A stretch of DNA of 64,000 bases, taken from NCBI RefSeq assembly GCF_032391395.1, contig NZ_CP135916.1:744001-808000 (forward strand), in the 5' to 3' direction. Origin of the DNA: Sphingomonas sp. Y38-1Y. GTDB lineage: Bacteria; Pseudomonadota; Alphaproteobacteria; Sphingomonadales; Sphingomonadaceae. The position numbers were made by a program, and so were the translations under genes. The notes beneath the pieces were generated by a model, which saw only the letters and a list, made by a program, of their open reading frames with translations, was not told where the DNA came from and did not search any database. Positions 57,883 through 64,000 of the stretch are shown piece after piece (position 1 is the first letter of the stretch; each line of letters opens with the position of its first letter).

Positions 57883-58872
57883 ATGCGATTGTTGCAGTTG
57901 CGTGCGGAAGAGGGCCGACAGGTCGTGGCGGCGGATGAGGGCGGCGCGCACGTCGTCAATGGCGTCCGCAGCGTCCGCGAACTGGCGCTCCGCGCGATCG
58001 AAGCGGGGCAGAGCCTTGCGCAGGCGGTTGAAACCGCGGGCCGCGGCGCCGTGGTCGACCTGGCCGCAGCAGCGGCCGAAGGGCGGCTGCTCGCGCCGAT
58101 CGACCATGACGATCCGGCGCACCTGATCCTGTCGGGGACAGGCCTCACCCATCTCGGCTCGGCCGAGGGGCGCGACAAGATGCATCGCGCCGCGGCCGAG
58201 GCGACCCACCAGACCGATTCGATGCGGATGTTCCTGGAAGGCGTCGAGGGCGGCAAGCCCGCGGCGGGCGCGGTCGGGCAGCAGCCCGAATGGTTCTACA
58301 AGGGCGATGGCTCGCAGCTCGTCGGACCGGGCGAGCCGCTGCCCATGCCGGGCTTCGCGCAGGACGGCGGCGAGGAGCCGGAGCTGGCGGGCATCTATCT
58401 GATCGGTCCCGACGGCACGCCGCACCGGATCGGCATCGCGCTCGCCAACGAGTTCAGCGACCATGTGACCGAGCGGCACAATTACTTGTGGCTCGCGCAC
58501 TCCAAGCTCCGCTCGGCGGCGCTGGGGCCGGAGATCCTGACCGGCACGCCGCCCGCCGACGTGCGCGGGACCAGCCGCATCCGCCGCGACGGCGAGGTGT
58601 TGTGGGAGAAGCCGTTCCTGTCGGGCGAGGCGAACATGTCGCACACGCTTGCCAATCTCGAGCATCACCATTTCAAGTACGACCTGTTCCGCCGCCCGGG
58701 CGACGTTCATGTCCACTTCTTCGGCACCGCGACGCTGTCGTTCAGCGACGGGATCGCCACGCAGGAAGGCGACGTGTTCGAGATCGAGGCCGCGCCCTTC
58801 ACGCTGCCGCTGCGCAGCCCGCTGTCGCGAGAAGCGGCGCGCGAGGGGGCGACGGGGGTGAAGGTCCTCTGA
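57883..58872 (+). CDS. AraD1/GguC-like fumarylacetoacetate-hydrolase-family protein
   Basis: 329 residues from ATG 57883 with GAGAGGCG upstream. The overall order matches the AraD1/GguC group within the FAH superfamily: RLLQLRAEEGRQVVAADEGGAHVVNG, THLGSAEGRDKMH, MFLEGVEGGKPAAGAVGQQPEWFYKGDG, GEEPELAGIYLIGPDGTPHRIGIALANEFSDHVTER and the C-terminal HVHFFGTATLSFSDGI. The E-x-E of classical FAH metal sites is present as GEEPELAG. Its reaction in sugar-acid breakdown is not firmly established; a step on keto-deoxy-arabonate is likely. Cytoplasmic. Followed by two repeats. Confidence 0.82.
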   Translation: MRLLQLRAEEGRQVVAADEGGAHVVNGVRSVRELALRAIEAGQSLAQAVETAGRGAVVDLAAAAAEGRLLAPIDHDDPAHLILSGTGLTHLGSAEGRDKMHRAAAEATHQTDSMRMFLEGVEGGKPAAGAVGQQPEWFYKGDGSQLVGPGEPLPMPGFAQDGGEEPELAGIYLIGPDGTPHRIGIALANEFSDHVTERHNYLWLAHSKLRSAALGPEILTGTPPADVRGTSRIRRDGEVLWEKPFLSGEANMSHTLANLEHHHFKYDLFRRPGDVHVHFFGTATLSFSDGIATQEGDVFEIEAAPFTLPLRSPLSREAAREGATGVKVL

Positions 58873-58912
58873 CTCCGTCGGCCCAGCTTTCGCTGGGATG
58901 ACGTTTCTTCTT

Positions 58913-59008
58913 CGTCACCCCGGACTTGTTCCGGGGTCCACCGCTCCGCAGGTGCCGCCACCGCTGGGTTCGCGGCACGGTGGACCCCGGCACAAGGCCG
59001 GGGTGACG
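58913..59008. repeat. Intergenic inverted repeat, CACCCCGGACTTGTTCCGGGG family
   Basis: CGTCACCCCGGACTTGTTCC on the left and CCGGCACAAGGCCGGGGTGACG on the right bracket an inner GGTCCACCG/CGGTGGACC pair. Same family as 23011-23096. It separates the FAH gene from the convergent arabinofuranosidase gene. Confidence 0.7.
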
Positions 59009-59054
59009 GTGTGGGCGAGTAGCCCGGGCTTTTCTGACTTGCCTGAACGCGCTT

Positions 59055-59077
59055 GTGCTCCCGCGTCGCGGGAGCAC
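59055..59077. repeat. Perfect hairpin GTGCTCCCGCG-T-CGCGGGAGCAC
   Basis: 11-bp perfect arms around one T, ending 6 bp before the arabinofuranosidase stop (59084, leftward), so it lies just beyond that gene and can terminate it. The arm is the same as in the xerD-embedded repeat at 24993-25080. Confidence 0.75.
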
Positions 59078-59083
59078 TGGAGC

Positions 59084-60670
59084 CTACCGGATCGCCAGCA
59101 TCGTGACCGATGCGGGCGGCAGCGTCACGGTGATCGCGCCGCCCGCCACGCTCGCCGCGATTGGCTGCGGCTTGACGACGTCGGGCGAGGCGAAGCTGTT
59201 GAGGCTGTTGACCGCCGGGCCCGTCAGCACCTCGCCGCTCGCCGCGGTCGCGGCGACGCCCGCCAGCCGCGCGTCGATCGTCGCCGGGCGGGTAGGGTCG
59301 AGATTGACCAGCGACAGATAGAGCCGCCCGTCCGTGGCCTTGGCTGCCACCGCATCGACCCGCGGCATGGCAAGGTCGCCGAAGCGATAGACGCCCGCGC
59401 CCACGTCGACCGGCACGAACGTCGCGTCCTGGAACGGCAGGTACATCTTGTGGATGTGATAGGTGGGGGTCAGCACCATCTTGGCGCCATCGGTCAGGAT
59501 CATCGACTGGAGGACGTTCACCATCTGCGCGATGTTGGCGACGCGGACGCGGTCGGCATGGCGCGCGAAGATGTTGAAATTGAGTGCCGCGATGATCGCG
59601 TCGCGCAGGCTGTTCTGCTGCTGGAGGAAGCCGGGGTTGGTGCCAGGAATGGGTGCCGCCCACACCCCCCATTCGTCGACGACGAGCGCGACCTCCTTCT
59701 TGGGGTCGTACTTGTCCATCACTTCGGAATGCTTGGCGATCAGCCCGTCCATGCCGAGCGTTTCCTTGACCAGGGTCGCATATTCCTTCTCCCCGAAGTC
59801 GGTCGAGGAATAGCTGACTGGCCAGCCGCCCGTCGTGTAGTTGTGGAGCGACAGCCCCTCGATGTTCCAGGCCCAGTCGTGCGCCTTCCACGCCTTCATC
59901 ACCGCCTCGGTATAGGCAGTGTCGCCGGTGCCGGGGCCGACCGCGATTCGGCGCATCGCCCCCGGCATCTTCTCACGCTGGTCGGGGTGATAGTTGCGGA
60001 TGAAGCGGGCATAGAGCTTCATCTGGTCGGTGTAGAAGTCGGGCGTCATCGCGCCGCCGCACGACCAGCTTTCGTTGCCGATGCCGAGGAACTTGACCTT
60101 CCATGGCGCCTTGCGACCGTTCGCGGCGCGCTCCGCGCCGGCGCTGGTCGTGGCGGCGTCGCCGGTCATGTACTCGATCCAATCGACCGCCTCCTTGACG
60201 GTACCCGAGCCGATGTTGACCGAGACATAGGCCTCGGCGCCGACCTGCTCGGCAAAGTCCATGAACTCGTGCGTGCCGAAGCTATTCGGCTCGGGCGCGT
60301 TGCCCCAGGCGGCGTTGACCTTGCGGGTGCGCTTCGCCTGCGGGCCGATGCCGTCGCGCCAGTGATATTCGTCGGCATAGCAGCCGCCCGGCCAGCGGAC
60401 GTTCGGCACGCGGATCGCCTTCAGCGCCGCGACCACGTCGCTGCGGATGCCGCGCACGTTCGGTATCTTCGAATCGCGGCCGACCCAGACGCCGCCATAG
60501 ATGCCGGTGCCGAGATGCTCGGCGAACTGGCCGAAAATGTCGCGGTCGATCTTCGCGCCCGGCTGATCGGCCTGGACGGTGACCGGGACCGCCGTTTCCT
60601 GGGCCGCCAGCGGGCACGCCAGCACCACCGCGCAGGCAGCAAGGCCCGCGCGCAACATCGTCTTCGTCAT
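59084..60670 (-). CDS. Exported alpha-L-arabinofuranosidase, GH51
   Basis: 528 residues from ATG 60670 with GGGAGAG upstream. A signal peptide (MTKTMLRAGLAACAVVLACPLAAQ) targets it to the periplasm. GH51 marks: FGQFAEHLGTGIYGGVWVG, VPNVRWPGGCYADEYHWRDGIGP, acid/base Glu in FLGIGNESWSCGG and nucleophile Glu in ALVVDEWGVW. A C-terminal beta-domain (YRFGDLAMPRVDAVAAKATDGRLYLSLVNLDP) follows. It frees L-arabinose from arabinan, arabinoxylan or oligosaccharides. It is coupled by position to the dehydratase gene upstream (gap 82 bp), both leftward. Confidence 0.94.
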   Translation of the reverse strand: MTKTMLRAGLAACAVVLACPLAAQETAVPVTVQADQPGAKIDRDIFGQFAEHLGTGIYGGVWVGRDSKIPNVRGIRSDVVAALKAIRVPNVRWPGGCYADEYHWRDGIGPQAKRTRKVNAAWGNAPEPNSFGTHEFMDFAEQVGAEAYVSVNIGSGTVKEAVDWIEYMTGDAATTSAGAERAANGRKAPWKVKFLGIGNESWSCGGAMTPDFYTDQMKLYARFIRNYHPDQREKMPGAMRRIAVGPGTGDTAYTEAVMKAWKAHDWAWNIEGLSLHNYTTGGWPVSYSSTDFGEKEYATLVKETLGMDGLIAKHSEVMDKYDPKKEVALVVDEWGVWAAPIPGTNPGFLQQQNSLRDAIIAALNFNIFARHADRVRVANIAQMVNVLQSMILTDGAKMVLTPTYHIHKMYLPFQDATFVPVDVGAGVYRFGDLAMPRVDAVAAKATDGRLYLSLVNLDPTRPATIDARLAGVAATAASGEVLTGPAVNSLNSFASPDVVKPQPIAASVAGGAITVTLPPASVTMLAIR

Positions 60671-60752
60671 GGTCGCTCTCCCTTTGCGGTCCAGCATGGC
60701 TGGACTGGTACGGCGCCGCCCTGACTCCCGCGGGGGCGAGCGCCGCCCTCAA

Positions 60753-62549
60753 TCAATGGCTATCGCGCGGCAGGCCCTTGGTCTGGGCGATCCGCTGGAA
60801 CTGCTCCGAGCCCTCGAGGATCGCACCGGTCGACAGCTGGCCGACGAGATCGCGCTGGATGGCCTGCCACGGCGTCTGCGACGCCGGATACTGGTACCCG
60901 CCCTCGGCCTCCAGCGCGCGGCGGCGCTCGGCGAGCTCCTCAGGCGGCAGCAGGATATCGGCGGTGAACTTCTTGAGGTCGATGCGGACGCGGTCGCCGG
61001 TACGCAACAGCGCCAGGCCGCCCATCGCCGCCGCTTCCGGGCTGGCGTTGAGGATCGACGGGCTGCCGCTCGTCCCCGACTGGCGGCCGTCGCCGATGCA
61101 CGGCAGGCTGTGGATGCCGTCGGCGATCAGGTAGGCGGGCGGCCGCATGTTCACGACCTCCGCCGCGCCCGGATAGCCGATCGGGCCGGCGCCGCGCATG
61201 ATGAGGAGCGTGTCGGCAGTGATGCCGAGCGCGGGGTCGTCGATCGAGTGGTGGTACTGCTCCGGACCGTCGAACACGACGACCGGACCCTCGAACGCGT
61301 CGGGATCGTCGGGGTTCGACAGATAGCGGGCGCGGAACTCGTCGGAGATGACCGACAGCTTCATGACGGCGGCGTCGAACAGGTTGCCGCGCAGCACCGC
61401 GAAGCCCGCTGTGGTGCGGAGCGGCTCGTCGAAGCGGCGGATGACCTTTTCGTCCTCGATCACCGCGTCGCGGCAATTGTCGCCGATCGACCGGCCGTTG
61501 ACGGTCAGCGCGCCCTCATGGACCAGCCCCTGGCCCATCAGCTGCGCAACCACCGCGGGGACGCCGCCCGCGCGATAATAATCCTCGCCCAGATACTCGC
61601 CCGCGGGCTGGAGGTTGACGAGCAGCGGCAGGTCGAGGCCGTGGGTGTGCCAATCCTCGATCGGCAGGTCGACGCCGATATGGCGCGCGATCGCGGCCAG
61701 GTGGATCGGCGCGTTGGTCGAGCCGCCAATCGCGGTGTTGACGCGGATCGCGTTGATGAACGCTTCCTTGGTCAGGATGTCGGAGGGCTTCAGATCCTCG
61801 TTGACCATCTCGACGATGCGGCGGCCGGTGCGCCATGCGCATTCCTGGCGGTCGCGATAGGGGGCGGGGATCGCCGCCGAACCGGGCAGCGACATGCCCA
61901 GCGCCTCGGTCAGCGAGTTCATCGTCGTCGCCGTGCCCATCGTGTTGCAATAGCCGGTCGAGGGCGCGGAGGAGGCGACGAGCTTGATGAACTGCTCGTC
62001 GTCGATCTCACCCGCGGCCAGCAGCTGGCGGGCCTTCCAGACGATCGTGCCCGAACCCGTGCGCTCGCCCTTGAACCAGCCGTTGAGCATCGGGCCGACC
62101 GACAGCGCGATCGCGGGGATGTTGACGGTGGCGGCGGCCATCAGCGCGGCCGGCGTCGTCTTGTCGCAGCCGATGGTCAGCACGACGCCGTCCATCGGAT
62201 AGCCGTAGATCGCCTCGACCATGCCGAGATAGGCAAGGTTGCGGTCGAGGCCCGGCGTCGGCCGCTTGCCCGTCTCCTGGATCGGGTGGACGGGGAATTC
62301 GAGCGGGATGCCGCCCATCTCGATGATGCCCGCACGCACCCGCTCGGCGAGGACGAGGTGGTGGCGATTGCAGGGGCTGAGGTCGCTGCCCGTCTGCGCG
62401 ATGCCGATGATCGGCTTGCCCGACCGCAGTTCCTCCAGGCTGAGCCCGAAGTTCAGGTAACGCTCCAGATAGAGCGCGGTCATGTCGACATTCTCGGGAT
62501 TGTCGAACCAGGCGCGCGAACGGAGCTTGGGCGTGGGCGTATCGGTCAT
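60753..62549 (-). CDS. IlvD/Edd-family sugar-acid dehydratase, probable L-arabonate dehydratase
   Basis: 598 residues from ATG 62549; GTG 62564, overlapping the galM stop as GTGA, is an alternative. Iron-sulfur and metal marks: [60 protein letters not shown] (third Cys), [19 protein letters not shown] and [17 protein letters not shown]. The group with [11 protein letters not shown] acts on pentonates. It would convert L-arabonate to 2-keto-3-deoxy-L-arabonate in the non-phosphorylative arabinose route. Context of GH51, GH43-like, aldose epimerase and AraD1 genes supports arabonate over other acids. Confidence 0.9.
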   Translation of the reverse strand: MTDTPTPKLRSRAWFDNPENVDMTALYLERYLNFGLSLEELRSGKPIIGIAQTGSDLSPCNRHHLVLAERVRAGIIEMGGIPLEFPVHPIQETGKRPTPGLDRNLAYLGMVEAIYGYPMDGVVLTIGCDKTTPAALMAAATVNIPAIALSVGPMLNGWFKGERTGSGTIVWKARQLLAAGEIDDEQFIKLVASSAPSTGYCNTMGTATTMNSLTEALGMSLPGSAAIPAPYRDRQECAWRTGRRIVEMVNEDLKPSDILTKEAFINAIRVNTAIGGSTNAPIHLAAIARHIGVDLPIEDWHTHGLDLPLLVNLQPAGEYLGEDYYRAGGVPAVVAQLMGQGLVHEGALTVNGRSIGDNCRDAVIEDEKVIRRFDEPLRTTAGFAVLRGNLFDAAVMKLSVISDEFRARYLSNPDDPDAFEGPVVVFDGPEQYHHSIDDPALGITADTLLIMRGAGPIGYPGAAEVVNMRPPAYLIADGIHSLPCIGDGRQSGTSGSPSILNASPEAAAMGGLALLRTGDRVRIDLKKFTADILLPPEELAERRRALEAEGGYQYPASQTPWQAIQRDLVGQLSTGAILEGSEQFQRIAQTKGLPRDSH

Positions 62550-62560
62550 GGCGCGGTCGG

Positions 62561-63691
62561 TCACTTTCGAGTGGTCAGGCGATAGATCATCACGTGGCGA
62601 TAGGGCTTGCCCGGGTCGACCCGCGGCGAGGCGAAGTCGGGCTTGTTGGGCGCGTCGGGGAATTTCTGCGGCTCAAGCGCGATGCCGTCGCCCTGGCGAT
62701 AGGCGTGGCCCGCCTTGCCGGTCACCGACCCGTCGAGGAAGTTGCCGGTGTAGAACTGGACGCCGGGCTCGGTCGTTAGCACTTCGAGCACGCGGCCGGA
62801 CTTGGGATCCTCCAGCCGGGCGGCGAGCTGCGGCGCGGGCGTCTGTCCCTTGTCGAGCGCGAAATTATGGTCGTAGCCGCGGCCGAGGCGGATCTGCTCG
62901 TCGCGCATGTCGCGAAGACCCTCGGCGATCAGGCGCGGGCGCGTGAAGTCGAACACGTTGCCCGCCACCGCGCGCCGCTCGCCCGTGGGGATCAGCGTCG
63001 CGTCGACCGGCGTATAGGCCCTGGCCGGGATGGTCAGCAGATGGTCGGCCGTGCCCGCCGGCGCGCCTTCGCCCGCCAGGTTGAACAACGCGTGGTTGGT
63101 CATGTTGGCGATGGTCGGCTTGTCGGTCTTGAGGTCGTAGGCGATCGTCAGGTTGCTCGCCTCGTCGAGCGAATAGGTGACCGTCACGTCGGCCTTGCCC
63201 GGATATCCCTGGTCACCATCGGGGCTGGTGAGCGCGAGGACGAGCTTGGCGGTCGGGCCGCTCGCGACCGAGACGATGCGCCAGTTGCGCTTGTCAAAGC
63301 CCTGCGTGCCGCCGTGCAGCGAGTTGGTCTTGTCGTTGAGCGTCAGCTGGTACTGGCGCCCGTCGAGGCTGAACTTGCCGCCCTTGATGCGGTTGGCATA
63401 GCGGCCGACGGTCACGCCGAAATAGTTCGGCACCTTCTCGTACATGTCGGCCGTGTCGTAGCCGAGCGTCACGTCGGCGCGCTTGCCCGCGCGATCGGGC
63501 CCGATCAGCGCCTGGAGCGTCGCGCCATAGGTGATGATCCGCGCCTCGACGCCGGCCTTGTTCTTCAGCGACACGATCTCGACCGGGGTGCCGTCGGACA
63601 GGGTGCCGAAGGGCTTGCGCTCGGCATCGGCGGCGAAGGCCGGCATTGCGGTGGCGGCCAGAAGGAGCGCGGCTCCCAAACGCATCATCAT
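62561..63691 (-). CDS. galM: Exported aldose 1-epimerase
   Basis: 376 residues from ATG 63691; three ATG codons follow one another (63691, 63688, 63685) and GGAAG lies upstream. A signal peptide ([22 protein letters not shown]) exports it. GalM marks: [58 protein letters not shown] (catalytic His), [30 protein letters not shown] and [14 protein letters not shown] (catalytic Glu). It speeds interconversion of sugar anomers in the periplasm, useful for arabinose released by the glycosidases. A TTGTCAGAC-type site lies 44 bp upstream. Confidence 0.94.
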   Translation of the reverse strand: MMMRLGAALLLAATAMPAFAADAERKPFGTLSDGTPVEIVSLKNKAGVEARIITYGATLQALIGPDRAGKRADVTLGYDTADMYEKVPNYFGVTVGRYANRIKGGKFSLDGRQYQLTLNDKTNSLHGGTQGFDKRNWRIVSVASGPTAKLVLALTSPDGDQGYPGKADVTVTYSLDEASNLTIAYDLKTDKPTIANMTNHALFNLAGEGAPAGTADHLLTIPARAYTPVDATLIPTGERRAVAGNVFDFTRPRLIAEGLRDMRDEQIRLGRGYDHNFALDKGQTPAPQLAARLEDPKSGRVLEVLTTEPGVQFYTGNFLDGSVTGKAGHAYRQGDGIALEPQKFPDAPNKPDFASPRVDPGKPYRHVMIYRLTTRK

Positions 63692-63734
63692 GGTGTCTTC
63701 CCTCCCGCGCGCCCGGCACGGTGGCACGGGCTTA

Positions 63735-63745
63735 TAGTCTGACAA
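63735..63745. promoter_or_regulatory. Half-palindromic site TAGTCTGACAA upstream of galM
   Basis: On the galM strand it reads TTGTCAGACTA, 44-54 bp before ATG 63691. The core matches TTGTCTGACCG upstream of the first GntR gene (56109-56119). The two sites share TTGTC-N-GAC. Confidence 0.4.
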
Positions 63746-63770
63746 TAGTTGAGGCAAGCGGATTGCCCGC

Positions 63771-64000
63771 TCAGCCCGTGTACGCGAACGGCCCGATCAC
63801 CGTCCCGACAAAGCCGCCGGCCCGATTGGTGCTGAGGAAGCGCGTGTCGAGCGCGTCCTTCAGCGTGCGCTTGGCCGACCCCGCGTGATAGTCGAATGCC
63901 ATCGACCCGGCATTGGCGCGGATCGTCAGCGTCACCGGGCGGCGCGGATCGACGGGGACGGAGGCGACGAGCGTCTCCTCGCCCTTGTCGCGGGTGTAGA
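63771..64000 (-). CDS. GH43-like glycoside hydrolase, C-terminal end (cut by window)
   Basis: Leftward frame open to the right window edge and ending TGA 63771-63773; 75 residues visible. The segment DKGEETLVASVPVDPRRPVTLTIRANAGSMAFDYHAGSAKRTLKDALDTRFLSTNRAGGFVGTVIGPFAYTG has the layout of the C-terminal beta-sandwich (GH43 C2 type) of beta-xylosidase/alpha-arabinofuranosidase enzymes: LSTE/LSTN followed by AGGFVGTVIGPFA. It would act on xylan or arabinan side chains, fitting the arabinose locus. Catalytic residues lie outside the window. It is upstream of galM on the same strand with 79 bp between. Confidence 0.75.
   Translation of the reverse strand, partial: YTRDKGEETLVASVPVDPRRPVTLTIRANAGSMAFDYHAGSAKRTLKDALDTRFLSTNRAGGFVGTVIGPFAYTG

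Noticed and set aside
1..64000. CRISPR arrays, rRNA or tRNA genes, insertion sequences, prophage genes
   Set aside because: No regularly spaced repeats, cloverleaf sequences, transposases or phage structural genes were recognised. xerD is the chromosomal dimer-resolution recombinase, not a mobile-element integrase.

Overview
The window is high-GC, densely packed chromosomal DNA whose gene content points to a sphingomonad alphaproteobacterium (Sphingomonas or a close relative). This is inferred from family content, not from a search. Supporting content: a class I PHA synthase with phasin, a RegB/RegA-type redox system, a cytochrome bo3 operon with SURF1, a DUF6481-like protein, an AraD1/GguC-like protein, and several families of intergenic palindromes. 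Most genes sit in operons whose stop and start codons overlap as ATGA, GTGA or TTGA.

Positions 1-6160 look accessory. They hold the end of a MarR regulator, a second winged-helix regulator with a palindrome upstream, a 40-residue protein behind an 18-bp palindrome, a BLUF blue-light gene broken by one frameshift, about 1.1 kb without a convincing gene, a small secreted protein, and a three-gene unit (YezG/DUF600-like protein, secreted protein, lipoprotein). Copies of a short TCCGCTTTC...GCGGAC repeat lie between them.

Positions 6455-20561 hold a TSUP exporter behind a coupled 41-codon ORF, a SulP transporter with a structured leader, a PABS-fold methyltransferase-like protein and a DUF6481-like protein. 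They are followed by a complete chaperone-usher pilus operon of the Csu/spore-coat-U type, a DUF4173 membrane protein - OmpR-type regulator - histidine kinase operon, and radA.

Positions 20668-31221 hold overlapping housekeeping operons: DCC oxidoreductase - DUF427 - Nudix - extensin-like; a 50-residue membrane protein - 614-residue exported protein - xerD - accA; aroK-aroB; a zinc-ribbon/DUF3426-like protein; clpS; and a phasin. The xerD reading frame begins inside a palindromic repeat that supplies its N-terminus.

Positions 31337-44626 hold phaC, alaC, dapB-nth, a DUF2147-like protein, rsmE, a SulP transporter coupled to a beta-carbonic anhydrase (a bicarbonate-handling pair with its own 15-codon leader ORF), an epoxide hydrolase, a second two-component system and an MHS-type MFS transporter.

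Positions 44765-51375 form one continuous operon, cyoABCD-surf1-regB-regA, joining a quinol oxidase to a quinone- and redox-sensing two-component pair. A 19-bp palindrome lies just upstream. glpX, a secreted protein, ubiA, pmbA and an inositol-monophosphatase family gene follow.

Positions 56080-64000 are an L-arabinose/arabinan utilisation locus: two FadR-type GntR regulators with palindromic operators, an AraD1/GguC-like FAH-family protein, exported GH51 arabinofuranosidase, an IlvD/Edd sugar-acid dehydratase, exported aldose epimerase, and the C-terminus of a GH43-like enzyme cut by the window edge. No rRNA, tRNA, CRISPR array, insertion sequence or prophage was recognised.
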